Origin: Trametes villosa
Taxonomy: Eukaryota; Basidiomycota; Agaricomycetes; Polyporales; Polyporaceae
Assembly: GCA_002964805.2 (NCBI GenBank)
Contig: PUDQ02000001.1
Coordinates: forward strand, 8,332,001-8,396,000
Reading direction: 5' to 3'
DNA length: 64,000 nucleotides
Below the pieces are notes generated by a model. The model did not search any database and was not told the origin of the DNA. It worked only from the letters and a program-made list of their open reading frames with translations. Shown here in pieces: positions 34,669 to 46,536 of the stretch; within the stretch, counting starts at the first letter, position 1, and the number at the start of each line of letters is the position of its first letter. The position numbers and the translations under genes are program-made.

Positions 34669-36938
34669 TCATGCGACGACGTCCGCCGCGCTGAAGCTGC
34701 TCCGCCGCCGGCGGATACTGCGCAAACCGGGGCGTTCGGATTTTGACGCGGGGACGACGACGGACGCTGTGTTCGTCGCAACCCACGTCCCTGCAGCCGC
34801 CAGCGCCGACTTCGCAATCGCCGCCGCAGACGCGCCGGACTCCTGCACGGACCCGGTGGAGTTGTGGTGCGACCGCTTCCCAACGAGGGTTGGCAGACGA
34901 GACGGCGTCGGGGAACCTGGGGGCTGCCTGGGCCTGAGCGGGCGCGTCGTCGACGGCGCGATAGCGGTCGTATTGGTGTCCTTCGAGCCCGTCGCAGTGC
35001 TCCGCGCAGAGGTGCCGTTCGCGAGACGGGGAATCTTGTTTGGCAGCTGGCCGTTCGCCTTCGTCGTCTTCGACGTGCTGAGCACCGCGGTGACCTTCTT
35101 CACTGCCGCGTTCGCCGCCGACCGTGTAACACGCGTCGGCCGTTGCTCCGACGCCGGCACGCGCTGGGACGAGCTCCGTGCGGAAGCAGGCTTGGCCTTC
35201 GATGACGTCCGCCTCCCTGCCGCGGGCGCCGCTCCGAGTGCGGGGAGCACATCACCCTCCTCCTCGCCATCCGAGTCCGACGCGACGCGCTTCGCCGCAG
35301 GCGTCTTGCGGGGCTGCCCGGGCGGCGCAATGGCGTACGCCTTCGCCGCGGCCGCAGCGACGTGCTTGCTGGGCGTCACCGGGGGCACGGGCGCGCCGCC
35401 CGTTGACGAGGTCACCACGACGGTTGCCGTCGTCGCGTCCGTGAACACGTCCATCTCCTCGTCCTGCTCCGCGGGCGGCGTAACGGGCGCGACGAGCGCG
35501 GTCGCGGCGAACGTGGACGCCTGCTGGAGCTTGCGCATCTCGTCGACGGCCGCCCACTTTGTCCACTCGAGCTGCTTGAGGTACATGTACTGCTGCTGCG
35601 GGCCGACGACGCTGCCCGGGCGCACGATGCGCATGAAGGCGATCGCCTCCGTCGCGGTGAAGCCGTACTTCCAGATGAGATATGCGCCGATGAGCGTGCC
35701 CGTGCGTCCCAGGCCGGCCTTGCACTGTAAGAGACCGGCGTGAGTTACACGAGGGCGCGTTTGCCGGGGCGACTTACGTGCACGGCTACTACCCCGCCTT
35801 CCTCTATTACCTCGTCGGCCATGTCGATAAACTTTCGTACAATGTCGTCCGTGGGGTTCGTGCCGTCGTCAAAGTACATCTCCACGTGGTTGATGCCGCG
35901 TTCTTTGAAGACCTGAGCATCATACAGCTGGTTGTTGAGCCGTACCACGAGCTTGACGTTCTGGCGCTCGAAGTAGTCCAAGCAGTTGACGAATGGTGTG
36001 GGAAGCTTGCGTTGCAGGGCATGCCCGCCTGACTTGGAGGGGGAGTTGGGTGGTACGATAGCCTGGTTCTCCTGCTCGCGCTTGTCCTTCTCCCGCTTAA
36101 TCCACACCGGGTCCACGGGGGAGGCGAAGGCGATGAAGTTGGGCGTGAGCCAATTCCAGTCTCCATTCTCCACCTTCTCGTAGTACTCGTAGTCCTCGAC
36201 ATCGAATTCGTTCATGTCACAGAGGCCGTTCTGCATCGCCTTGTAGATGCCCCACAGGCAGTCCTGTATGCTGAGGTTGAAGTCCGAGCGTCCGCGGCCT
36301 GCGTCGCGGAAGGGCATGAATTCGATCTCTGCGATGGGGTGGAACGCCTCCCATGGTGGTCGTTGCTGCACGATCATCTGTGATGGGTGAGCGCGGCTGC
36401 TTCATGTTCGGCGGATGAGTACACATACCACGTATAGTGCCATGAGCAGTGCTGCGTTGGCCTTCTTTCGTGGATCGCTCGAGGAGTACAGCACCAGCCG
36501 GTGCGTAGCAATAGCAGGGTCCTGGAGGCAGGGTTCACAAAGAAGCGTCGGCTGGACTGAGAGATATGACATACCTGCAGCAGCTCGTGTATCAAGATGC
36601 AGGCCTTGTAGACCATCGCCAGATTGAGCGGGCCCCAGTCTTGGAAGAAGGAGAGATAGAGCAGCTGGTCGTCGATGGTGAAGTAGTAGTACTTCGCGTC
36701 GTCATCGGGGGTGGTCGAGGACGAGCCCTTGGGCGCGCCGCGTATGTCTGGCACATTATCGGGGTCCTGCGCGAGGTGGTTGAGGACATCTGGGCGCGGG
36801 GGCGGATGCGGGAAGGAGGTGAAGAATAGCCTGCAGATTAGCCACCTGGTTAATACCGCCGAGGACGTCGAGACGGGTGGGAACGCGAGCCACTGACCTC
36901 CCGCCGAAATGGCACAAGGGCTCGCAGGGGAAGGGCAT
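34669..36938 (-). CDS. CDC14: Cdc14 dual-specificity protein phosphatase
   Basis: About five exons give roughly 650-690 residues. The N-terminal half has [59 protein letters not shown] and [20 protein letters not shown], the Cdc14 A-domain. The catalytic half has [70 protein letters not shown] and the active site [17 protein letters not shown], then [20 protein letters not shown]. The Ser/Pro-rich tail ends [10 protein letters not shown]. Cdc14 reverses Cdk phosphorylation at mitotic exit and in septation. I chose the ATG at 36938 ([13 protein letters not shown]), whose donor joins cleanly to RLFFTSF. An in-frame ATG about 120 bases upstream (MLHELNPPVPSSRD) is possible. It is head-to-head with MBP1. 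Confidence 0.94.
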
Positions 36939-37657
36939 GGCGGCGATGCGCTCGAGGGAGCGACGACGAGCGCGCGGTGGGCGATGAGGAGGACGGGTGG
37001 CGGTCGAAGGCGAGGAAGAGTCGCGCGACGACGGAACGGGCGGGTTGAGTTCGTGTAGCATGCTGGGCCACGTGACCGACACGCGGTCGCCTCCCCTTGG
37101 GCGCGCGGGACTCGCGTCGCCCGCGCGAAGCTCCTCCGCGCGGCTTCCTGCGCCCATTGGGGCATTGTCGGGCGCATTATGCACCATGACGCCGCTCATA
37201 ACCGTGCAAAGTGCGCTTCCAAACGCGCTTTTGCTCCCTGCACGGAGCAGCCGTTCCTCGCGGAGGCGCGCCGGTGGGACTTCCGCTCCAGCCACAGCCA
37301 CGCCGGTGGCTGATGTCGACAACTGCCCGCGGACTGCCTCCGTCTGCCATGCTGCGAGGCAACGCGTTATTTTTCGCTGCTGGCCATCTGTCGGAGGATG
37401 TCATGGCCAGCTGGAGGGGTGTGAAGCGTGCCACCGCTCGAGAGCCGCGTGTCAAGGGCTGCCTCTTGCAGCGATGAGGGGGTGACGCGTGAGAGACGCT
37501 GGCGCTAACGCGTCTGGGCGCGTCAGGCGGACGCTTGCTCTGCGCTCCCATCCCTCCTCCGTCTCTAACGCCGCCTCTCTCGCTGTTTCACGTCAAGGCC
37601 CACAACCTCCAAGGCACGACACACAGGTAAAGAGTCTCCTTCGACAAGAGGTCCACC
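36939..37657. promoter_or_regulatory. Shared CDC14/MBP1 promoter with ACGCGT boxes
   Basis: ACGCGT (MCB core) occurs at 37362-37367, 37485-37490 and 37508-37513. A fourth copy sits at 37803-37808 inside the second MBP1 intron. The two proximal boxes are about 145-175 bases upstream of the MBP1 ATG. MBP1 encodes an APSES factor whose family binds exactly this core, so autoregulation and cell-cycle control of both genes are plausible. In GC-rich DNA, single copies occur by chance, but three in 720 bases is dense. Confidence 0.6.
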
Positions 37658-40045
37658 ATGCCGGACAATCAGATCTTCAAGGTAGGGCTCTATCTCGGTC
37701 TTCACACAGTGCATCTCCATGCTAAACACGACGACGCCTGATTACTCCAGGCCACATATAGTGGCATCCCGGTGTACGAGATGTATGTATATGGCGCGTA
37801 CGACGCGTCGTGATGTTTCTAAAAACGGTGGCAGGATGTGCAAAGGAGTCGCCGTCATGCGCAGAAGGGCCGACTCCTGGCTCAACGCGACTCAGATCCT
37901 CAAGGTAGCCGGATTCGACAAGCCTCAGAGGACGCGCATCCTGGAGCGAGAAGTTCAAAAAGGCGAACACGAGAAGGTCCAGGGTGGATACGGCAAATAC
38001 CAAGGTGCGCCGCCCATTGATTGTCCTCTACTCATCTCATCTCCGCCTCCTGAAGGCACATGGATACCCCTCGAGAGAGGCCTCTCCCTCTCTAGGCAAT
38101 ACGGCTGCGAGCCTCTCCTCCGTCCCATTATCGACTTCACGCCCGAAGCAAAGAGCCCCCCTCTCGCCCCGAAGCATCTTGTCTCCGCGCAGTCCTCCAA
38201 GGCGAGCATACGTCGTGGTGGTGAGCTAACGACTGCCTCGGTCATCAGCACCCGGTCCTCAAAACGAACAGGACAGGACGATGATGTCTCTGTGATCGAG
38301 ACGGCCTCCATCCGCGGGTCGGAAGACGGCACCATGACCCCGTCGCCCTCAGAGGCCACGACAAGCTCGCGCACGCCTTCTCCCATCCGAAGCAGCCCCG
38401 GGCCGCCCGCGTCCACGTCGAACGCCATGGACGAAGACTTCCCTTCTCCCACCCCCGAGCCCAGCCGCAAGCGGAAACACCGGCCCACGGAGGACGACGA
38501 GTCGATAGATGATGCGTTCGGAGCGAACGGCGCGAACCAGTCCATCTACGGCGACCAGATTCTCGAGTACTTCATCTCCGACTCCAACCAGATCCCGGAG
38601 CTGCTCATCAACCCGCCGCCCGACTTCGACCCGAACATGGCGATAGACGACGACGGACACACTGCGCTGCACTGGGCGAGCGCGATGGGCCGCATCCGAA
38701 TAGTGAAATTGCTCCTCACGGCGGGCGCGGACATCTACAAGGTCAATAAGGCGGGCCAGACGGCGCTCATGCGGAGCGTCATGTTCGCGAACAACTACGA
38801 CGTCCGGAAATTCCCCGAGCTCTACGAGCTACTCCACAAATCCACGCTCAATATCGACAACAGCAACCGCACCGTGTTCCATCACATAGTCGACGTCGCG
38901 ATGTCGAAGGGGAAGACGCACGCGGCGCGGTATTACATGGAGACGGTCCTGCAGCGCCTCGCGGACTTCCCCCAGGAACTCGCGGACATCATCAACTTCC
39001 AGGACGAGGACGGGGAAACGGCGCTCACGATGGCCGCGCGCTGTCGAAGCAAACGGCTGGTGAAGCTGCTGCTCGACCACGGCGCGGACCCCAAGATCGC
39101 GAATCGCGACGGGAAGACGACCGAGGACTACATTCTCGAGGACGAGCGGTTCCGCTCATCACCGCTCCTCCCCTCACGACCACTCCCTTTCCGCGCCGCC
39201 GCCGCCGACGGGCCGTCCCTGAACGGCCCCTCCTCCTTCTCCTTCCTCCCGTCCAGCAGTGACCGGCCATCGCTCCATTACTCGGTCACCGGCCAGAAGG
39301 TCGCGACGCGCTGCGTGTCGGACGTGACGATGATGCTCGACAGCCTCGCGGCGTCGTTCGACCAGGAGCTGAAGGAGAAGGACCGGGACCTGACGCAGGC
39401 GAGCGCGCTGCTCAGCAACATCCAGACGGAGATTCTCGAGAGCCAGCGTACGGTCGGGCACCTGAAGACGCAGGCGCAAGGCCTGCCTGGGGCGCAGGCC
39501 GCCGTCGCGCAGCTCGAGGACGAGCTGCGGGGCAAGATGGGGAAGCGCTTCCGGGGCGGGTGGGAGACGTGGGTCGGGGACGAGGAGGCGCGCGAGCGCG
39601 GCGTGAGGGAGGCTGCGGGCGGCCAGCTCGTGTCGTTCAACGGCGAGCCTGTGTCGGATCTACTTTCCCTGCATGCGGATATACCCACGGACCCGGAGGA
39701 GGTGCGGAGGGAGTGCGAGAAGCTGAGAGAGGAGCTGTCGGGGCGGAGGGTGCGGAGGAAAGAGATGTTTGACAAGCTGGTGAAGTTCCAGGCGGAGGCA
39801 GGGACGGACGGGCGGATGACGGAGTATCGGCGACTCATCAGCGCGGGCTGTGGAGGTATTCCGCCAGAAGACGTAGACGGCGTGGTTGGGGTTCTCTTGG
39901 AGGTACGTGCCACGACTACGCTCGGCTAGGTTACACGCTCACACATCGACAGACTTTGGAAGCGGAGGAACCTCCGAGTTCCTCAGCGGCGTGGAACGGG
40001 ACAGCGACGGTAGCGCGTACGAGTGCAGGGGTGCCGGCCGGCTGA
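37658..40045 (+). CDS. MBP1: MBF transcription factor subunit, APSES plus ankyrin repeats (Mbp1/Res type)
   Basis: Five exons give about 720 residues. Exon 1 is MPDNQIFK. After a 70-base intron the APSES DNA-binding domain (residues about 8-110) reads ATYSGIPVYEMMCKGVAVMR, RRADSWLNATQILKVAGFDK, PQRTRILEREVQKGEHEKVQ and GGYGKYQGTWIPLERG, which includes the recognition helix. A Ser/Pro-rich linker is followed by Swi6-type ankyrin repeats: DDDGHTALHWASAMGRIRIV, KLLLTAGADIYKVNKAGQTA, DEDGETALTMAARCRSKRLV and KLLLDHGADPKIANRDGKT. A C-terminal heptad region follows, for pairing with Swi6/Cdc10. The last exon ends SAGVPAG at 40045. MBF drives the G1/S gene programme and, in fission yeast, some meiotic genes. 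It is intact. Confidence 0.95.
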
Positions 40046-40381
40046 GTGTAGCATGCAGACCTCTGTTGTAGTCTTACTTTTATTTTGTATTACTTGGAAC
40101 GGTCGCGCCTGCTATCGATGTATCTCGCACCATACGCGCTTTCTCTTTCTCTATGTTTTCGTATGTCAGACGCGACGCGCCGCGGGACGCGGTCGCGTGT
40201 GCGCGTCTGGTAGCTTACGTAACGGGCGTCTGAAATTCTTGGGCGCCAGACGGTGTCGCGCTGGACGCTCGTCCGGAACGACAGCGACAACTGCACTCGC
40301 ACTCAGACTCGTGCGCAGGGCCCCCCTCCGCCGTCTCCCCCACACTCCGCTGTCTGTCTGAGGGCCGGTACTCGCAGCGCC
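40046..40381 (+). promoter_or_regulatory. uL24m upstream region
   Basis: This 336-base spacer lies between the MBP1 stop and the uL24m start, with both genes on the plus strand. It begins with T-rich sequence (40.06-40.16 kb), probably the MBP1 3' end. I saw no clear motif. Confidence 0.45.
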
Positions 40382-41718
40382 ATGCCCATCTCGGCGAAGG
40401 AACTCGCCTACGCGGCGACGACGCACGCGTTCACGCGCAACTTCCGCCACCTGCTCCCCGTCCCGCGCTACCTCATCCGCGGCCCGTTCCTGCCTGGGCA
40501 GCCGCGGCCGAAGGACACGAAGCCGAAGGACAGGATCAAGCAGTGGAATATCGTCCCCGGGGACTTCGTGCGCCTGCGCGGGGACACGAAGGGCGCGGTG
40601 CACGAGGTGTTCCGCGTGAACAAGATCAGCAACAGGGTGTTGCTGAAGAAGGAGATAAACAAGGCGGTGAGTTGCGGGGGACATTTTGGAAGGGTGGCTG
40701 GGAGAGTATGCTGAGCTGAGTGCTGTGGTGTTAGGGATATGTGCCGACGTCGCAGAATGGGATAGGCATGTCGGTGCCGTACTCGCAGTGCCAGCTGCTT
40801 GTTGGGCGGTATGAGTACCCGCCGGAGGGCGAGGCGACGGAGCCGCAGATCAAGCCGTGCGTACCATCCTCACAGTTATCTATCCCCTACATGCTGACCT
40901 TCTCCATTAGTGTGTTCGCGTCGCGTTTGACGGCGTCCGAACCGTACTGGTACGCCAAGGGCGGCTACTGGATTTGGCGGCGGTACGCAGTGAACACCAC
41001 GCCCCGCCTCCCCAACAGTGCCGGCGAGGCACCTGTGTCCATCCGAATCCCCTGGCCCAAGGTGACCCCAGTCACAAAACCTGAGCGTATGTGCATCTCT
41101 TAGGACACTCTGTATGTGCAACCCTGACACCCTTTCTTAGCGACCCTGTACGACACCACCGCGGACGCAGTGAACGACGTGACCTACACGCCCCCCGCCC
41201 TCCCCTCCTCCCTCCTCCAGCCCGCGCCGCGCACCCCGACCGAGCAGGAGTACATCACCTCGCTCGCCAAGCCCGACACCGCCTCCCTCCCCGACTCCGC
41301 GCCCGTCGAGGTGCACCTCGCGAAGGAGCTCGCGAACCCGCACAGCCGCGCGAAGAAGCAGGCGCGCTGGCAGGCGTTCCGCGCGCGCCAGAAGGCGCTC
41401 CTCGCGGAGCTCGTGCGCGCGGAGACGGCGGACCTGCGCGGGCGCACGCGCGGCGAGGCGCGCGCGGAGGCGACGTGGAAGTGGCAGAACCAGCTCCGCG
41501 AGGAGCGCCGCGCGGAGCTGCGCCGCCGCTGGCGCAACCGCGGCGCGGAGGCGAAGCTGGCGCGGACGTCGCAGCGCAAGGCGCGCAAGGCCAGCCAGCG
41601 CGAGCGGAAGTTGCGCGAGCTGGTGCTGGAGGACGCGCCGAACCAGGTGGTGCCGCCCCCGGCTGCGGCGAGCAAGGCGCCTACTGCTCCGGAGGCTGTC
41701 GCTGCAGAGGCCGCGTAG
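40382..41718 (+). CDS. MRPL40: Mitochondrial large-subunit ribosomal protein uL24m (Mrpl40 type)
   Basis: Four exons give about 380 residues from MPISAKELAYAATTHAFTRN. The KOW domain that defines the L24 family is at about residues 57-95: IKQWNIVPGDFVRLRGDTKG, AVHEVFRVNKISNRVLLKKE. Then come GYVPTSQNGIGMSVPYSQCQ, a conserved mitochondrial extension (YWYAKGGYWIWRRYAVNTTP; SIRIPWPKVTPVTKPE), and a very basic Arg/Ala-rich helical tail (WKWQNQLREERRAELRRRWR). The gene ends APEAVAAEAA. The long C-terminal extension is typical of fungal mitoribosomal proteins rather than bacterial L24. An N-terminal presequence is not obvious. uL24 is an early assembly protein near the exit tunnel. Confidence 0.88.
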
Positions 41719-43251
41719 AGGGCTTGTGCGCTTCGATATTGTATCTTTCGGCGCGCTCGTTTGGTGCGGGCGTGCGCCAGGTAATACACCAATGCATGTC
41801 TTGCTCACTTCGCGTGTTGGTGTAAGCTGTGGCTTCGGTTCAACACCAAGACGGGTCTGCATGAGGTAGCTATCCGTCATGTTCGGCTTATCTTCGCGAG
41901 AATGGATCCACAGATTCTGTAGCTGAGCGCAATAACTCCATCGTCAGCTGCAGGGTAGCTCGAGCCATATAGGGTACGGTATGTCAAATTTGTTACTCGA
42001 CTCTGACGAGCGTCATACACCCAGCTGACTCATCGACGCGCACACAGATATAGCTTGTCTACTTGTCTAGATCTCCTCAACCGATATGCTCTCAGCTCTG
42101 GATACGATATGCGCCACTGTGTGGTGGTCACAACCACACCGCAGTTGCTTCTGTTCGCGATGTGCTAAGATATTCGTCAGCATGTTGTGGTTCTTTGATT
42201 CTGTGTCTACGCTAGTCTTCTTTCCTCGTAGGACAACGCCCGGAGGCTCCATCAAGTCAATAGGATGACGCACCTTGCACCACACTCGTCGAGTAAACCT
42301 GCAGTGTCTCAAGGCGGAGTACGTACTGTACAAGCCTGGGACAGAGAACACTGCCGGCACCATGGAGTCGGGACCACACCGTGCACGGTATCGCGCTAGG
42401 ACTGAGGATTGCTCTGCATCTGCCAGACATATGGCACGCTCAGCACTGGCAAGTTTTATGAGAAACTAGTCTCTGTTGAAGGAAACCGATACTACCGCTA
42501 AAATGGGGTCCACCGGCGCAGTGTACATTGCAGTTAGCAGAGTATCACGACTAATGTTCGCATGACTGCAAGCTTGGCATCCGCTCCGGCGTACTAAGTA
42601 CGCGATGTCCGTCTTCATCCAGACAGTAGCGAGCACCCTCGAAAACATGATGCGGGGCCAAGAATGCGGGGTTAGTCATCAAAGCATAACTAACTGCACG
42701 GGTGTAGCACATATGGCGCTATATTCGTTCGGGAGCAGTCAGATCATGGCCAGTTTGTCCGAGTCGGACGTCCGGTACTGCAGTTTCGGGTGCTCTTTCG
42801 CACACCACTCAGACCGAGCTCGAGTACGAGAAGCTGGGAACACAGGGGCGATTTAGGTAGATGGTCGTGCCTAGGCAGGACGTTGAACGTACTTACATCT
42901 AGTACTTATACATGTATAAGTCAGCCGAGGAAGCTGACAGAGCCACGACGACGTTGAGCTGGAGTTGCAGGGACGCGCTGAGATTTGTGAGCGAATCTCG
43001 ATCGATCGGCGGGCGTCTGCGCGCGTCATTGGCTGCCCGTCCCGTGTCCCACGAGATGGGCCCGCTCGCCCAGCAGACATATAACACCCGGCGCCCCCAC
43101 CCTCGCCGTACTCACCGGCCCCCAGCACGCAGCTTCAAATAACGCCGCACACGCCCTCCATCCGCCCACCTCCTCCCCCCAGGCGGCCCCGTTCACGAAC
43201 CCTTGCGCGGATCTCGAGACCCGCAGCCCGAAGCCCGCAGCGACCGGTACC
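41719..43251. other. 1.5-kb gene-poor region upstream of the MFS gene
   Basis: This stretch lies between the uL24m stop and the MFS start and is AT-richer than the genes around it (about 41.85-42.9 kb). It has only short frames without domains on either strand. The last 300 bases, GC-rich with Pro codons in all frames, are probably the MFS promoter and 5' UTR. I see no gene. Confidence 0.55.
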
Positions 43252-45408
43252 ATGTCTTCCGCCAATTCCGAGACGATCACGCTCGATGACGCAGACGTCG
43301 AGAAGCGCGCGCAGGCCCAGGCGCTCCCAAAGGCCGCTGAAGCTGCAGGAGGGGAGGCCGACGGCGCGGACCCGTACGAGGTCCAGCTCGAGCCGGAGGA
43401 GGACCCGAAGAAGCTGAGCTCATGGCGCAAGTGGCTTGCGGTGCTCACCATCAGCGCGGCCTCGCTCTGCGTAACGTTCGCGAGTTCGGTGGTGCGTCCC
43501 TTTCACCTGCGCGCCGCTCGCGCGGGACGTCGACGCAGGGTCTGACATTTGGTGTGTGTGCTGCAGGCGTCGTTCACGGAACCAGGCCTCGCGCGCGACC
43601 TACACACATCCCATGAGGTCACCATCCTCAGTATCAGTCTGTATGTCCTGGGGCTGGGCGTAGGCCCTATGTTTGTCGGCCCGCTCTCGGAGCTGTACGG
43701 GCGGAACATCATCTACCGGATTTCGTACATCCTCTTCTTCGCGTTCACATGGCCAACCGCGTTCCCCCCACACATCGGTGCGTCCCCCCTAAGCGCCGGT
43801 CGCGCGCTGCATGCACTGTATACTGACAGACACGAACCAGTTGTGTTCCTGCTGTTCCGGTTCATCACCGGCCTGTGCGGTGCGGCGTTCTTGAGCGTTG
43901 CGGGCGGCAGCGTCAGTGATTTGTTTGACAATGCCAATGTCGCGACGTGAGTACCCTGTTTCACCCGAGAGATGCGCGCATCCTGCTAATAGGTCCGCGC
44001 AGTCCCATGGCCGTGTACACCATATCTCCCTTCATTGGACCAGTAGTGGGCCCGCTTGTCGGAGGGTAAGCCAATCCGTATCAAACTATTGTGGAGTGCG
44101 AACGCTTACCAACGGCTCCCACAGATTCATCGTTCAAGTATGTACAAGATCATGTTACGCCGGGGCCAATACTCATTATTTCGGCAGAATGCGGACTGGC
44201 GGTGGTGTTACCGCATTCTACTCATCTGGCAGTTTGTGCAGACGGTGATGCTGTATGTGGTGAGTGATATATTGAGCGTGTCCCTCCGGTAGCCTGGTAG
44301 CTAAGCTATTGGTTGCAGTTCGTGCCTGAGACCTACGTCCCGGTCATCCTCAAGCGCAAAGCAAAGCAGTACGTCGTACAGTTCGTCCCTCAGCTGCAGA
44401 GCTGACAATCCCTGCAGACTACGGAAGTCCACCGGCGACGACAAGTACTACGCCCCGCTCGAGCGTCAAGAATTCAGCCTGTTCCACATGATCATGTTCA
44501 ACTGCGCCACGCCCTTCAGTACGCCCGAGAAACTGGCCCATCGTCTCGCAGCCAGCTGACAGTCGCGTGCAGAGCTCATATTCTACGACCGCATGGCGCT
44601 TGCGCTCGACATCTGGTCTGCGCTCGTCCTCGGCATCCTCTACCTCGCCTTCCAGGCGTTCCCGATCATCTTCGAGGACGTGCATGGGTTCAACGCGCAG
44701 TCGACCGGCCTGACGTTCCTCGGAATCGGGATCGGCATGCTTCTTGCGCTCGCCACTCAGCCGTACTGGAATGGGTACGTTCACTTTCCCTGTTTCGCGT
44801 GGTACGCTATCTCACACAGTCTGTGTGCAGGCTGTTCCGCCGCCAAACGATCCAATACAAGGGAAACCCGCCTCCGGAGGTGCGCCTCATCATCGGCCAG
44901 GTCGGCGCCATCCTCGCCCCACTAGGTGCGTACCCACCCACCCATCCCTACCTGCAGTTCCTCTCCAGAGACACTGACACCCCCCATCACCTCCTCACAG
45001 GCCTCTTCATCCTCGCGTTCACGACGTACAAACAAGTGCACTGGATCGCGCCCATCATCGGCTCCGTTCCCTTCGGCGCGGGCGTATACTTCATCTTCAC
45101 GGGCGTGTTCACGTACCTCGTGACCGCGTACCGGCCGATCGCGGCGTCCGCGATGGCGGCGAACAGCGCGCTGCGCTCGTCGTTCGCGGCGGTGTTCCCG
45201 CTGTTCGCGGGCGCGATGTACAACAGGCTGGGCACGGTCGGCGCGACGGCGCTCCTTGCGGGGCTGTTGACGGTCATGGCGCCATTACCGTGAGTGCTTG
45301 CTGCTGCTGTGCGGAGGTGGGGCTGTGGGCTGACTTGCGGTGTGTAGGTTCATCTTCTACAGGATTGGCGCGAGGTTGCGCGCGAGCTCCAGGTTCGCGG
45401 ATCCGTGA
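43252..45408 (+). CDS. MFS drug:H+ antiporter, DHA1 family (polyamine/multidrug type)
   Basis: About ten exons encode roughly 550 residues with twelve predicted membrane helices. The N-terminus is a polar cytosolic tail (MSSANSETITLDDADVEK; EEDPKKLSSWRKW). Helix 1 is LAVLTISAASLCVTFASSV. Helix 2 and the MFS signature loop read ISLYVLGLGVGPMFVGPLSE LYGRN. Later segments are FITGLCGAAFLSVAGGSVSD (helix 4), TISPFIGPVVGPLVGGFIVQ (helix 5 with the antiporter-type GPxxGP motif), NADWRWCYRILLIW, and FVPETYVPVILKRKAKQLRK starting the central loop. The C-terminal half runs from FYDRMALALDIWSALVLGIL to GAGVYFIFTGVFTYLVTAYR. The DHA1/Tpo1-like pattern is clear, but the substrate cannot be told from sequence. 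The gene stands alone, with no cluster partner. Confidence 0.93.
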
Positions 45409-45997
45409 GATGATCAGGGATACGAAACCACCACGATTTATGACCGTGACGAGAGGCGGACGGATGTAGCAGCCTAACGCCGCACCAAAGTACTGTACTG
45501 TACGTTGTGGATTAATCTTGTACAACAGACTCGATAGACGCATCTATACCATCTGCTTGGATCTATCATCTTGACCCCGCGGAGCATGCACGAATACTCG
45601 AATATGCAGCCCGATCCCTGAAGAAATGCGCAGAAATATTGGCAGTCGCCGGGAAGGCACGGATTGGACGTCGGCCGTCGGTGATGGAACGGGACCGACG
45701 GGACACGCCCATTGGACCGGGCGGGCGGCTGATACGGAGGAGGCAGCGATTGGCCGGGGGAAGCGGTGCAGCGCGAGACGCTCTGACCTGTGATTGGCCC
45801 GCCGAGTAGTTCGCCTGCTCGCCGCGCGGACCTCGCGACGGCCCCCGCAAATTTCTGACGCGTCGCTGCGAGCGGCCGATGATCGACGCGGAGGAGGGAA
45901 ACATATCTCCCTCCCCGGCGCTTCCCACGCTGCTCTCTCCCCGACCACCACCACTCGCGTCTCGCTCGTCACCGCCCCGCACCCGCTCGTCGCCGCC
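45409..45997 (+). promoter_or_regulatory. COX8 promoter with four inverted CCAAT boxes
   Basis: ATTGG (CCAAT on the other strand) occurs at 45663-45667, 45711-45715, 45749-45753 and 45793-45797. That is four copies in 135 bases, 200-335 bases upstream of the COX8 ATG. CCAAT boxes bind the Hap2/3/5 (NF-Y) complex, which controls respiratory genes in fungi. The downstream 150 bases are C/T-rich, as in fungal 5' UTRs. Confidence 0.6.
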
Positions 45998-46359
45998 ATG
46001 TCCCTCCTCGCCCGCTCTGCCGCTGCCCCCCTCCGCCAGGTCGCCGTCCGCGCGCGCGCGGCGCCCGTGCGCTCGATGCACGGCGAGTACAAGGTGCGTC
46101 ATCGGCCGCGCGCTGTGACGTGGACGCGCTGCTGACGCCTGTGCGCGGGACAGCACATCCCCTTCAACTACGACAAGAAGGGCGTGTTCGGCGCGAAGGT
46201 CGCGAGCTACCTCGTCTTCGGCTTCGCCATTCCCTTCGTCGCCGCCTACTACCAGCTGTACGTACCCCTCGTTCACTTGCTCCGTGTTCGCCCGAGGCCT
46301 GCAACGTGTGCTGACTCCGGCGGTGTGTGTATAGGAGCAAGTCCTCTGGCTCGGCATAG
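45998..46359 (+). CDS. COX8: Cytochrome c oxidase subunit 8 (COX7C family)
   Basis: Three exons give about 76 residues. The mitochondrial presequence is MSLLARSAAAPLRQVAVRAR, then AAPVRSMHGEYK. The mature protein reads HIPFNYDKKGVFGAKVASYL and VFGFAIPFVAAYYQL, then SKSSGSA after the last intron. HIPFxYxxK followed by one membrane helix and a short polar tail is the COX7C/Cox8 signature. It is a small nuclear subunit of respiratory complex IV in the inner membrane. Length is typical. The upstream CCAAT cluster fits respiratory regulation. It is convergent with the Dicer gene, whose stop lies 178 bases away. Confidence 0.95.
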
Positions 46360-46536
46360 AGTGCCCTCTGGTCGTGCGCCTACCGTAGACCTTATTGTAC
46401 CCACCCACCCCCGCATTGTCCTAGAAGTAGACGACATGCATTTGTAGAAACATTCTCTCGCGAGTGTGATTCTCGACCGTGCCTCCGGCTGACTCGAAGA
46501 CAGCATTATATGCGAGCACAACATCGCAACCTGAGT

